From NCBI RefSeq assembly GCF_900461555.1, contig NZ_UGOX01000001.1:173501-237500 (forward strand): a stretch of 64,000 nucleotides of DNA. The letters are read 5' to 3'. Below, piece after piece: positions 34,790 through 43,084 of this stretch. Under the pieces are notes generated by a model. It had not been told where the DNA came from, made no database searches, and worked only from the letters and a program-made list of their open reading frames with translations. Each line of letters opens with the position of its first letter. The first letter of the stretch is position 1. This DNA is from Legionella quinlivanii (GTDB lineage: Bacteria > Pseudomonadota > Gammaproteobacteria > Legionellales > Legionellaceae). A program made the translations under genes and the position numbers.

Positions 34790-36130
34790 ATGTCCAATAT
34801 CAATAAAGCGGTCCATTACGCAAATTTCAATTATTATTCCAAGCCTTTAAGCATTGTTAACCTGCGCAAACTGCAAATCCCTTATCCTGTATCTTTAAAA
34901 AAAATACAATATAAACGAGAAGATGTTGCCATTCAAAAAGAAGCTGGCACTTTTGAAACCTATATTCGACTATCGCATGGTATGCCCCACGCATCAGCCG
35001 CAATGGAGTCGATTACCCGAATTGATCAAATCTACACTAAATACGATTCCGACTATGACAACTCCATGCTGGAAATTTGTGAGCAGCTTGGTTTGGGTAA
35101 TAATATTGCCCTGCTTCTCGAAATGGTTCAGATTGCTACTTTATTCCACGATACCGGCCGCCTGGGTGATGGCATGGATCTCTGGGATGAAGACAGTGGG
35201 AAAAATTGTCAAAAATATTTCAGCGATGTCTATCTGCAAGGACCTGAATTTAAGAAACTTTCAAATGAACAAAAAATCAAATTAGCCAAATTCTTTGGGG
35301 ATGCTGTTCGCTTTAAAGATAATCAAACCACGTTCATGGACCTGCATGCGGCAATCCATCCAAAAGCTGATTATATTCGCCAGCTGATCAATATGGCGGA
35401 CACGCTTGAAGTTATCCGGACTCGGGATGTTTTCGATCCTTCTCGTCTGCCGATTGCGAAGCGGGTTTCTTCAGAGGTAATGGTCAAAAATATCATTCCT
35501 GAGTTAGTCATCCCTCACCGTGACAAAATCATAGAGGAAGGTCGTTTATCACGAAAGGGACGTATCGTATACCCAGGCTTTGATGATAGCCAGTATATTC
35601 CGAAGCCAGGTTATGATGATCAGAAGATCGCTGCCTCCTATTTTAAAAAAATGCAGCAATACGATGCGATAGTTTTAAAAATTGATGAAACCAACATTGA
35701 TGAGGTGATCGGCAGAGCCTTGCAGGGTATCAAGGATTATATCAAGGATTATCAAAATCATAGTGGTTTCCAATTTTCACATGACGGCTTTTTCAGCGCC
35801 CGCTATCATGGAAAACTGGGTGTGAATAGAGCATTGTTTTATCAACGTTTATTTGAAAGCGGTGCAGTAACTATGGATAACAAAGTGCTTGCCTTGCACA
35901 CGCTGTTGATAAGCAAAGAGGGTGGTCGTACGTTAAAGGATTATGTCTATCGCGGGATGAATCAGCGAAACAGTTATACGGTGATCGAGCAGCTTTGCGC
36001 GCATCTCAGCAGTTATGGGTCTTATAACAGTGTTCAGGCCACCAGCATTGCCGACTTTGCTAATGGAAAGTCAAAAATGGATCCATTACCACGATTAGAA
36101 GGCAGAAAAACTGGTCCTGGGCTTGGCTGA
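34790..36130 (+). CDS. SidE-phosphodiesterase-domain-like protein; candidate effector
   Basis: A 446-aa soluble protein. LSHGMPHASAAM (residues 61-72) and QIATLFHDTGRLGDG plus LWDEDS (about 115-136) form an HD-type metal/His site that strongly resembles, from memory, the phosphodiesterase domain of the Legionella SidE family, which opens ADP-ribosylated ubiquitin to phosphoribosyl-ubiquitin or removes it (Dup proteins). A later HPKADYIRQLINMADTLEVI matches the second half of such domains. No mono-ADP-ribosyltransferase domain is present, so it would be a stand-alone PDE, like the deubiquitinating members. The ATG at 34790 is chosen over the TTG at 34781. It could instead be a general HD-domain hydrolase. 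Confidence 0.72.
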   Translation: MSNINKAVHYANFNYYSKPLSIVNLRKLQIPYPVSLKKIQYKREDVAIQKEAGTFETYIRLSHGMPHASAAMESITRIDQIYTKYDSDYDNSMLEICEQLGLGNNIALLLEMVQIATLFHDTGRLGDGMDLWDEDSGKNCQKYFSDVYLQGPEFKKLSNEQKIKLAKFFGDAVRFKDNQTTFMDLHAAIHPKADYIRQLINMADTLEVIRTRDVFDPSRLPIAKRVSSEVMVKNIIPELVIPHRDKIIEEGRLSRKGRIVYPGFDDSQYIPKPGYDDQKIAASYFKKMQQYDAIVLKIDETNIDEVIGRALQGIKDYIKDYQNHSGFQFSHDGFFSARYHGKLGVNRALFYQRLFESGAVTMDNKVLALHTLLISKEGGRTLKDYVYRGMNQRNSYTVIEQLCAHLSSYGSYNSVQATSIADFANGKSKMDPLPRLEGRKTGPGLG

Positions 36131-36157
36131 AAATGTCTTTTTTAAAGACAATAGCTC

Positions 36158-36186
36158 TTGTAAACGAGCAATAATTGCGCTAATCT
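36158..36186 (+). promoter_or_regulatory. Promoter of the 6S-like RNA
   Basis: TTGTAA at 36158-36163, a 17-nt spacer, and TAATCT at 36181-36186. The predicted start around 36193 coincides with the beginning of the long closing stem of the RNA. Confidence 0.6.
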
Positions 36187-36192
36187 AATTGA

Positions 36193-36345
36193 AAGAATTA
36201 GTTGGGCTTACACCGCTCAAACTATTACCCAGGAGGTCAGCTCTTGCAGGCCGTGTGCATGCTTCATCATTTGAAGAAGCCTAAAGCCTGTAACCAGACT
36301 TCCACCTGTACATAACAGGCCGGTGGTAAGCCCACTAATTCTCCC
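36193..36345 (+). ncRNA. ssrS: 6S RNA-like regulatory RNA
   Basis: A roughly 150-nt transcript closed by a long stem: agaattagttgggcttac at the 5' end pairs with the complement of ggtaagcccactaattct at the 3' end. The 3' half holds gcatgcttcatcatttgaag then aagccta, which parallels the conserved GCAUGC...GAGAAGCCU segment of E. coli 6S RNA. A large internal bulge would mimic an open promoter for sigma-70 RNA polymerase. It is shorter than the 183-nt E. coli RNA. The alternative is another structured small RNA. Confidence 0.65.
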
Positions 36346-36412
36346 TTCTGAATACTCTGATTTATCTCAACAAAGAAATTTGCCCATCAACGAGTGATGA
36401 GCAAAGAAAATA

Positions 36413-36652
36413 TCAGCGATAGCAGCGAAAAGCCCCATGATCATTTACCCAGCAATCAGGTCTGCCAGGAACAGGTTTTGCCCAGGGACCAGGCTCATTA
36501 GGCACGCATCGACCCCAATAATTCATATGATTACCAAAGCCGCAACCTTGAGCTGCATTGGCACTGGAGGTATAAGCTATACCGAGTGTCAAAAGCGCAC
36601 CCAGTGCAAGGGGAGTTAAAACTTTAGAAATACTTAGAGATTGTATCTTCAT
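36413..36652 (-). CDS. Small secreted Cys/Trp-rich protein (GCG...C pattern)
   Basis: A 79-aa exported protein. The start MKIQSLSISKVLTPLALG at 36652 has aaaaaagga 9 nt upstream; the signal peptide likely ends at NAA. The 46-residue mature part has four Cys: GCGFGNHMNYWGRCVPN, then PDCWVNDHGAFRCYR. The GCG...WGRC.PN pattern resembles the short GCG-CRPN secreted domains of other proteobacteria. It probably forms two disulfides (DsbA is encoded in this window). Function unknown. Confidence 0.65.
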   Translation of the reverse strand: MKIQSLSISKVLTPLALGALLTLGIAYTSSANAAQGCGFGNHMNYWGRCVPNEPGPWAKPVPGRPDCWVNDHGAFRCYR

Positions 36653-36778
36653 AATGGATCCTTTTTTATAAAGTTTTTTCCACACAACCTAAGTATAGTT
36701 TTAATTTTAAGATTTGTGAGTTAAGAATGAGCAAAGAGGTTTGGGGGGGCAGGGTGTGTTAAGAACACACCCTGGATC

Positions 36779-37513
36779 CTAAGCCAGGTGTTTATAAAAA
36801 TAATTAGGAAGAAACACATAAAAGGGAAGAAGTCTTACAAATAAATAAGCCATCAGGGGGAAGGCAAGCAAGGCAGTCAAAAAGCGAAGGCCGACTGGGC
36901 TGTGCTGAAACAATGCAAATAGTATTAATGGGCTAACAAAAATCAGTAAAACCAGCAGACGGGCCAAGCCCAGGCCGATTATTTTGCCATAGTGATTTTT
37001 GTATAAATGCAGGTTGGTTTGTACAATTGATTTAAATGATCTAGTCGGTGAAGAGGATGCGCTTGTTGCTGCTAATAAAAAAGCCAGCCAGGCTAAAATT
37101 CCCAGGATAGGAGATAGCGCAAAGCAAAGACAGGTGATTAGGGAGGCGCCAGTGAAGATCAGTACCGTTTTCCAGGTCATTTGTATACTCACAAAACCAG
37201 TATTTTCATTAATTGCTCCCCCATCAATATGCGTCATACATACCAGATTACAGGCATGAATAAACAGGCCGGCAACTGAATAAAACAGCACTAGCAAAAA
37301 GCAATGATACAGTTTGCTATCCATAAAATGATCGGAAAATAATCCTGCTTTGGCCATTAATGCCGGAACAACAAATGCCAGAACCAGCGCTGCAAGCGGG
37401 GTGAGTAATAAAAAGCTGTATGGCCACCAGAGCGTTTTGCGACAATTCTCATAGGAATTCCAGGAATTGTTTAAAAAGGCCCGAAACGTTTTGAATTGAG
37501 ACACGATGTACAC
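36779..37513 (-). CDS. Polytopic membrane protein of unknown function (last gene of FAD-Rieske operon)
   Basis: A 244-aa protein with about six hydrophobic segments and a short polar N terminus. The segment GLSWP-type is absent, and I see no motif that identifies a family; a conserved-looking polar loop is SIVQTNLHLYKNHYGKIIG around residue 165. It lies 57 bp downstream of the HIT gene on the same strand and probably ends that transcription unit. Confidence 0.6.
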   Translation of the reverse strand: MYIVSQFKTFRAFLNNSWNSYENCRKTLWWPYSFLLLTPLAALVLAFVVPALMAKAGLFSDHFMDSKLYHCFLLVLFYSVAGLFIHACNLVCMTHIDGGAINENTGFVSIQMTWKTVLIFTGASLITCLCFALSPILGILAWLAFLLAATSASSSPTRSFKSIVQTNLHLYKNHYGKIIGLGLARLLVLLIFVSPLILFALFQHSPVGLRFLTALLAFPLMAYLFVRLLPFYVFLPNYFYKHLA

Positions 37514-37570
37514 CGACTTTGTAAAAAGATTTATTATACGGGGAAATCGGTTAAAACAAACCAGCTTTGT

Positions 37571-37996
37571 TTATGTTTCTTTCAAACAGTCGATTATCTT
37601 TCGTTGCGTCTCAAGCAGATGCGCATCGTTTCGGTATCGCTGTCTTGGCCAGAAAAAACCTTTCAAGCCATCGCCTTTATTTCTGGGGACAATATGAATA
37701 TGAAGATGAGGGATACTTTGACTCACTTTATTATTCGTGGCTATAAAGCTGCCGCTGGCTTGCATGGCCTTGATTATTGCTTTGCTCAGCTTTTGGGCCA
37801 ATATAAATAATGGCTCAACAAGCGCGATTGGCAGCTCATCGAAATTGGCGATGTGGGTTTTAGGGGAAAGCAAAACGTGACCTGGGAACAGGGGGTGGTG
37901 ATCGAGAAAGGCAATGAATTGCTCATCTTCAAAGACCACATAAGCCTTTTCTTTTCCAGCGACAATTTGGTCAATTATACAATCAGCTTCGTTCAT
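37571..37996 (-). CDS. HIT family nucleotide hydrolase/transferase
   Basis: A 141-aa histidine-triad protein. The signature HLHIHIVPR (H-x-H-x-H) is near residue 97, preceded by the typical FPGHVLLSPKTHI. It would hydrolyse nucleoside phosphoramidates or dinucleoside polyphosphates. The internal ATG at 37996 (MNEADCIIDQIVAGKEK) fits the family start; the longer frame up to 38065 is low-complexity Ala/Trp. It overlaps the upstream 199-aa gene by 14 bp. Confidence 0.9.
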   Translation of the reverse strand: MNEADCIIDQIVAGKEKAYVVFEDEQFIAFLDHHPLFPGHVLLSPKTHIANFDELPIALVEPLFILAQKLSKAIIKAMQASGSFIATNNKVSQSIPHLHIHIVPRNKGDGLKGFFWPRQRYRNDAHLLETQRKIIDCLKET

Positions 37997-38582
37997 GCTC
38001 TGGTCTTCCCAAAGTGCCCGGGATAAAGCCCAGGTAGCCGCCCAGGCAGCTGGCGGCGGCGCCAATTAAAAAAAGAAAAAAAGTCTGAAAGCTATTGATT
38101 CGCAGAATTTTTTTAGCTTTCTCCGTATCCGGAATGGCAGAAACTCCTTTTTGTTCAGACAGGGTTTCAGTCATCATCGGTGAATTGGCGCTTATATTTA
38201 TACCTGCAAGATTCGAGGTGAAATTTGCATGAAAGGCGGTGTATTGAATCAGATTGGTAATCAGCATTACAGTGAATAGCAACAGCAGACACCAGGCCAG
38301 AAAACCATGCACCAAGCCCCATGCTTTTCGCAACAACAAGCCCGACGACAATTTGCCGGCCAGCCATCCGGTAAAAAACATAGCGATAAAAGCGGAAAAA
38401 CAAAATAGAGAATAGCCGGCAAGTGAGAAGCGGGTACTCCCTTCCTGCGCGATTGAAAAACTGCTTAACCCAATGGCTAAAGCCAGAAGATTAAGTAAAA
38501 AATTCAAGCCAACGCCGCCAATTGCGCCCGCGAACAAAGCCGACCAGTCTAACTTGTTTTCGTTACGATTAGTATTTGACAT
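37983..38582 (-). CDS. Four-helix membrane protein of unknown function
   Basis: A 199-aa protein with a short polar start (MSNTNRNENKLDWSALF), four hydrophobic segments and a polar loop with INISANSPMMTETLSEQK. GAIGGVGLNFLLNLLALA and the last GAAASCLGGYLGF are small-residue-rich, as in several families of unknown membrane proteins. It is 3 bp downstream of the 111-aa gene and overlaps the HIT start. Confidence 0.6.
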   Translation of the reverse strand: MSNTNRNENKLDWSALFAGAIGGVGLNFLLNLLALAIGLSSFSIAQEGSTRFSLAGYSLFCFSAFIAMFFTGWLAGKLSSGLLLRKAWGLVHGFLAWCLLLLFTVMLITNLIQYTAFHANFTSNLAGINISANSPMMTETLSEQKGVSAIPDTEKAKKILRINSFQTFFLFLIGAAASCLGGYLGFIPGTLGRPEHERS

Positions 38583-38585
38583 AGG

Positions 38586-38921
38586 TCATTGTTTCACTAT
38601 CCACAGGATTAGAATGAACACGCCGCACAAAGCCAATAGTCCATGCCCGAGTACCATCAGTTTTGAAGGCGGAACACCCTTAATATCCCTCAGGAAAATA
38701 TAAATACCGCCCATTGCCGCCAGAATAAAGAGGGCAAGCGCTGCTAAAGGTAAAGAATAGAAGAAGGCCAGTACGACAAAAAATAGTATACTGATAGCGC
38801 CAAGACTACCATGCGCCATGGCCACACCCTTAGGAGTTTCCTTATTGCTAAACACATAACTGGCCAGATATATTCCACCCAAAGCCGTTAAACAAAATAA
38901 AATGACTAATACTAGTTGCAT
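38586..38921 (-). CDS. Small membrane protein of unknown function
   Basis: A 111-aa hydrophobic protein with four predicted membrane segments; KETPKGVAMAHGSLGA and DIKGVPPSKLMVLGHGLLA form two related His-containing loops, suggesting an internal duplication (each has a G.A or G.L.H.G helix start). It is directly downstream (12 bp) of the FAD-Rieske gene. Confidence 0.65.
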   Translation of the reverse strand: MQLVLVILFCLTALGGIYLASYVFSNKETPKGVAMAHGSLGAISILFFVVLAFFYSLPLAALALFILAAMGGIYIFLRDIKGVPPSKLMVLGHGLLALCGVFILILWIVKQ

Positions 38922-38933
38922 GTTGGTTCCTTA

Positions 38934-40448
38934 TTATTCTTCTTTAAAATTGGAGTTTATCGACAGATTTTGCATTGCCGGGCCTTCCAGAACCTGCCCG
39001 TCAGGGCTGAAACGGCTGCCATGGCAGGGACAATCCCAGGTTTGTTCGCTATGATTCCAGTCCACAATACATTTCATATGCGGGCACACAGCCGATACCA
39101 CATGAAGTTGATTATTGGCATCACGTGACACAGCAAACTTTGCCCGATCCATCTCGATGATTCGGCCTTCACCCATTTGGATTTCTTTTACGAGCGGTTG
39201 TTTAATTTGCGGTAAGTCGCTTAAATATTGACTTAAAACATTCATATTTTCCTTAAAAAAGCTCGGCAAACTGGCAAAACTTGCTTTGCGATCCGCCTTA
39301 AATAAATGGTTGAGCTCATTATCTTTGCCAATAATCAAATTAGCAAGAATCAATCCTGCCAAACTACCATAAATCAAACCATCAGCGAAATAACCAGTAG
39401 CCATTAGTACAGTTTGTGTTTTCTTATTAGTAAAGCCGATATAGGGTATGGCGTCAGCTGATTGATAATGCTGTGCAGACCAGCGGTATGCCAGTTTGGC
39501 TTCTGGTTGGCTGCTGAGGAAATCCGACTCCAGTTCAATATAGTGTTTTTCGGGATTTTTTTCCTGTCCGGTTTTATGATGTGCGCCAGAAATAAAAACG
39601 ATTTGCGGCCTGTTGTTTGCATCAAAGGCATGGGTAGATAACACATGATGGGTATCAAAATTCCATAAATGCCCTTCTGGGCATAAGGATTCCGGCATTT
39701 TAAAACCGCAAACATAACTTCGATAAGGAGCAGTGAAGGTTTGTATCGCATGCACTCCAATCGGGGTATGGGTCGCCAGAATAATTTTCTCAGCGCGTAC
39801 TCGATTGTGCGAAGTATAGAGTACAGGATGAGAGTCGTCCTTAATGGAGAGTACGCGGGTATTTTCAAAAATCATACAGCCTGCCTTTTGTATCTTATCC
39901 GCAAGTGCTCTGACATAGCGTAAAGGATTGAAGCGTGCCTGGTTTGGCATCACAATGGCCTTTTGAAAGGGGAAATGGAAGGGCAGCTCAGAAACTTCAT
40001 CAAATCCAATACCCATTCTATTGAACACCTCGACTTCGTTATCAAAGACAGATTTTTTTGGCCCATTGCTATAGGCATACCAGGGGCGGCGAGAAAAATT
40101 GCAATCGAGCTGCTCATTATTGACGTTCGTTTCAATTAACTGAATGGCAGCTTGCCGAGCCTGAGCGACTGCTTTAGCGGTTTCGAGATCAAAGTTTTTT
40201 TCTATCTGCTGATACAGGGGTTGTACTGCGGTGTAAAGATTTCCTGTCGAGCGGCTAGTCGTATAGCCTCCTATTTTATCTGCTTCCAAAATAGCTACTT
40301 TTTTTCCAGCATTAATTAGATAAAGGGCTGTTGTGATCCCTGTAATGCCGGCACCGACAATGGCAATTTCAACATCGAGATCCTGATCTAAAGAGCTTGC
40401 AGGCTGCGAGCTCACTTCCAGCGCATTCCACATTGAGATTCCGTCCAT
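38934..40448 (-). CDS. FAD-dependent oxidoreductase fused to a C-terminal Rieske [2Fe-2S] domain
   Basis: A 504-aa fusion. The N-terminal DAO-type domain has the FAD-binding EIAIVGAGITGITTALYL-type loop (GAGITG) and TSRSTGNLYTAV; the C-terminal 90 residues are a Rieske domain with CPH and CPCHGSRF (Cys-Pro-His...Cys-x2-His), binding one [2Fe-2S] cluster. The ATG at 40448 is supported by gggagg upstream; the longer frame to 40727 overlaps the divergent gene. The substrate is unknown, but DAO-Rieske fusions oxidise amines. It heads a five-gene minus-strand operon. Confidence 0.88.
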   Translation of the reverse strand: MDGISMWNALEVSSQPASSLDQDLDVEIAIVGAGITGITTALYLINAGKKVAILEADKIGGYTTSRSTGNLYTAVQPLYQQIEKNFDLETAKAVAQARQAAIQLIETNVNNEQLDCNFSRRPWYAYSNGPKKSVFDNEVEVFNRMGIGFDEVSELPFHFPFQKAIVMPNQARFNPLRYVRALADKIQKAGCMIFENTRVLSIKDDSHPVLYTSHNRVRAEKIILATHTPIGVHAIQTFTAPYRSYVCGFKMPESLCPEGHLWNFDTHHVLSTHAFDANNRPQIVFISGAHHKTGQEKNPEKHYIELESDFLSSQPEAKLAYRWSAQHYQSADAIPYIGFTNKKTQTVLMATGYFADGLIYGSLAGLILANLIIGKDNELNHLFKADRKASFASLPSFFKENMNVLSQYLSDLPQIKQPLVKEIQMGEGRIIEMDRAKFAVSRDANNQLHVVSAVCPHMKCIVDWNHSEQTWDCPCHGSRFSPDGQVLEGPAMQNLSINSNFKEE

Positions 40449-40559
40449 GATACATCCTCCCTGACCGAATATTTCACAGTCCTTTATTTCACTATAGCAT
40501 TGTGCGCTTAAAAATGAGTTAATAGCCGATTGCCTGAATACAATGCAAAGGAGATTTCT

Positions 40560-40868
40560 ATGCTCGTTAAATTTGTCAGTGATGCCTATGAAAATATTGT
40601 GATGTTTGAAAAAGTAGCCAGGGAATTGATAAGCATGATGGGGCATTCCGGCGAAATTCCCGGCGCTCTTACAGAAGAGCAGATTCCCGAAGCTTTGGCC
40701 ATGTTGCAATCCGCTCTCGAAAAACAACGTCAGGCCCCCTCAAAACAGGGCTTTGACGATGAGGAGGAAGAAAAGCCGGTTAGCTTGTCAAATCGGGCAT
40801 TTCCCCTGGTCAACATGTTGAAATCGGCCGCCCGGGAAAAAGCGGATGTACTTTGGGATTTCCAATAA
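40560..40868 (+). CDS. DUF1840 family protein
   Basis: A 102-aa soluble protein matching the DUF1840 pattern: MLVKFVSDAYENIVMFEKVA then LISMMGHSGEIPGAL, and an acidic linker before NMLKSAAREKADVLWDF. The ATG at 40560 has aaaggag 7 nt upstream. It is divergent from the FAD-Rieske gene; function is unknown. Confidence 0.85.
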   Translation: MLVKFVSDAYENIVMFEKVARELISMMGHSGEIPGALTEEQIPEALAMLQSALEKQRQAPSKQGFDDEEEEKPVSLSNRAFPLVNMLKSAAREKADVLWDFQ

Positions 40869-40993
40869 TTAACCAGTCGTTTATTCATTCAGTTTGACAC
40901 CCGCATAAAACGCGGGTGGGGAACCTATCAGACTCATCCAATCCTCTCTAAATCGTCTACCATTAACAATGGATAGTCACGACGAGAATAACA

Positions 40994-41212
40994 ATGAAAC
41001 TCATTCCAATCTGTCTTTGTTTATCCTTAAATTGCCTGACGATGGCTGCTTATGCCGCTGATGACGACTTTGATATGGATATTTGCATTCAGGAAACGGT
41101 GCGAGACTGTCAGGAGTCGGTCTGCATCCAGGCCAGCAATTCCGACTGTCTCGAACAGTGTCAAAAAGAGGCGGAAGAAAAATGTGCAGAGTTGTCTAAG
41201 CAATCGCTCTAA
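40994..41212 (+). CDS. Small exported protein with three CX7C motifs
   Basis: A 72-aa protein with signal peptide MKLIPICLCLSLNCLTMAA and a 51-residue acidic mature part containing six Cys in the order CX7C-x4-CX7C-x3-CX7C. Such repeats suggest paired helices cross-linked by disulfides, as in CHCH-type proteins, and would need periplasmic DsbA. No homologue is recognised. A strong terminator follows immediately. Confidence 0.7.
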   Translation: MKLIPICLCLSLNCLTMAAYAADDDFDMDICIQETVRDCQESVCIQASNSDCLEQCQKEAEEKCAELSKQSL

Positions 41213-41214
41213 TA

Positions 41215-41240
41215 AAAAAGCCCCTGAAGCGGGGCTTTTA
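41215..41240. terminator. Rho-independent terminator, probably bidirectional
   Basis: aaaagcccc (41216-41224) pairs with ggggctttt (41231-41239) around a 6-nt loop, with A- and T-runs on both sides. It lies between the convergent 72-aa and J-domain genes. Confidence 0.85.
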
Positions 41241-41253
41241 AGAAAACTATAAA

Positions 41254-42870
41254 TTAGCTAACTGTGCATCCAGAACTTGGACCTTCGACTTCGATTTGTT
41301 GCCGGGGGGCAGGTCTTCTGTCAGAAGGCTGTGAATGAACTGAGCCATATGAAGACTCGCCATCGTAGCCGTAACGTTGCTTACTGCTCTGCGTATGACC
41401 AGTTTCGTTCCTTGGGCCAAAACCTGGCATTTTGCTGTGCGAGTGCCCGAAGCCTTTTTCTACATCCGGTTCTTCTTTGCTTGAGCATCCAGAAGTCAAC
41501 GCGCGTCCAATTGCTGCAATCCCATCAACTACCAGAACAGGAAGACTAATCATGATGTTGAAGGCTGTATAAGCGAGAGCTCCAGCAGTAACCACTCCCA
41601 AAAGCATGGCAACGTTAGCATAGCGTAGTGTCTCTGCAAAAGCAGATGCAGCGACAGCGAAGGGCGACAACGCTAACTGTAAGGGTCTGGCGACAAAAAT
41701 CGAAAGCAGTTTGTTGCCGAATCCTTCAGGAAGGGGACCAAAAACCGCCCTGCCGAAAGCCTGCGCTGTATGTTTTACTCGGGTGAACCCTGTGGAGGAT
41801 AGATATTCATTACGAATGTCTTCATCAATCAGCTGGTTAACAAATTCTTCAGTGACCTGGGGAGCTTCACCGCGTAAGTTCCGAGTCATCTCTGAGAATG
41901 CCATTTGCATTTGAGCTTCTTGCATTTTTTGGGCAAACACGTGTTGGCGAAGTTGCTCTCGCGTCATTGCTCGAACTTCTTCAACGGTTATATTAGGAAG
42001 TGCAGTACGTTCGGGGCGAAGTCCCTGTGCTTCCATTTTATCCCATTCGGCTTTTTGTATAGCCATAAGCTCGACTGCCAAGATCATCGTGCTACGCACT
42101 TTTTCCAAGTATTGAGTTTCAGCGGCTACGAAGTTCACCGGATCATTTCGATAATCCTCAGCGACTTTGTCCAATTTGTTGGAAGTAACAAGATTGGAAA
42201 AACCAGCAGCTGCTGAACGCATCAGGGAAGACAATCCATGAATCATACCAAACGGGATCAGATACAAAACGCTGGTGAGCAGAACGACCACTGCAATTGC
42301 TCCATCGACTGCAATAGCAAAACCTTTTAAAGGTTGCGGATAGCGGTATTTAGCATTAAAGATGTACTTGAATGCGTCCAGAAAATATTTTATGGCTGCT
42401 GTAAATCCACTAATCGGATCTTTAGCCATTTCATTAATAAGATTGGTATTATTTTCAAAAGCTTTCAGCAGTTGAAAGGGAGCTTGAATCTCAAGGCCAG
42501 TATAGTCAAAATAGGATCGTAAGGCTCTGTCATGTTGAAGTCTGTCAGGGTGAAGAGTCAGCGCTAATTTCTTATATAAGTCTTTTCTTGCTTTCGTTTT
42601 TGCATCATTAAATTCTTTTTCCATTCCTTTTTTACGCAGAAAGTTATTTCCATGAATTTCCGCAAATTCCTTTCTGGTTACTTCTTCAATCGCTTGAAAA
42701 GCACCATCCAAAATGTTGTTGATGTTATCAAGAATAGCTTTTTGAGTACTCTGAAGTCTAAGATCGGGTATCTTCATCCCTTCAGTATAATTTTCGGGAA
42801 GCGTTATTGTCTCTTGCAGCATCTGCAAAAGATTTGTTTTGGCTTGCTTAGCTATTTGTTCAACTGACAT
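41254..42870 (-). CDS. J-domain membrane protein; effector candidate
   Basis: A 538-aa orphan. An HPD tripeptide in YKKLALTLHPDR (residues 107-109) marks a DnaJ-type J-domain helix pair, followed by the YFDYTGLEIQAPFQLLKAFE helix. Two hydrophobic regions (around residues 175-210 and 385-465) suggest membrane insertion; the C-terminal 70 residues are Ser/Gly/Gln-rich and likely disordered. The ATG at 42870 has aggag upstream and replaces a longer frame to 42942. A membrane-anchored J protein would recruit Hsp70, perhaps of a host cell; there is no DnaK partner nearby. Only the HPD region is strong evidence. Confidence 0.75.
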   Translation of the reverse strand: MSVEQIAKQAKTNLLQMLQETITLPENYTEGMKIPDLRLQSTQKAILDNINNILDGAFQAIEEVTRKEFAEIHGNNFLRKKGMEKEFNDAKTKARKDLYKKLALTLHPDRLQHDRALRSYFDYTGLEIQAPFQLLKAFENNTNLINEMAKDPISGFTAAIKYFLDAFKYIFNAKYRYPQPLKGFAIAVDGAIAVVVLLTSVLYLIPFGMIHGLSSLMRSAAAGFSNLVTSNKLDKVAEDYRNDPVNFVAAETQYLEKVRSTMILAVELMAIQKAEWDKMEAQGLRPERTALPNITVEEVRAMTREQLRQHVFAQKMQEAQMQMAFSEMTRNLRGEAPQVTEEFVNQLIDEDIRNEYLSSTGFTRVKHTAQAFGRAVFGPLPEGFGNKLLSIFVARPLQLALSPFAVAASAFAETLRYANVAMLLGVVTAGALAYTAFNIMISLPVLVVDGIAAIGRALTSGCSSKEEPDVEKGFGHSHSKMPGFGPRNETGHTQSSKQRYGYDGESSYGSVHSQPSDRRPAPRQQIEVEGPSSGCTVS

Positions 42871-43084
42871 ACCAACTCCTAAGGTAAAAAATCTGAAAAA
42901 ATTATAAATGGTTTTGCTTAAGGTTTTATTAAACACCAACAAAAGGTGAGTAAAATTTTATCACACTGAGAATCGTATTAACAAGCTATTTAAACCCGCC
43001 AGTGCTGCTTCTGGCAGAAAAAGGCATCGAAAAAAATAAATTTTTGTTACAATTGACCGGAATTCCCTTAACTGAAGAAATATT

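Noticed and set aside
36437..36619. 60-aa plus-strand frame over the small secreted protein gene
   Set aside because: Antisense shadow; the minus-strand frame has a signal peptide and ribosome site.
36751..36773. Hairpin agggtgtgttaagaacacaccct as a terminator
   Set aside because: No T-run follows on either strand; it may be a terminator for the 244-aa gene but the evidence is too thin to list.
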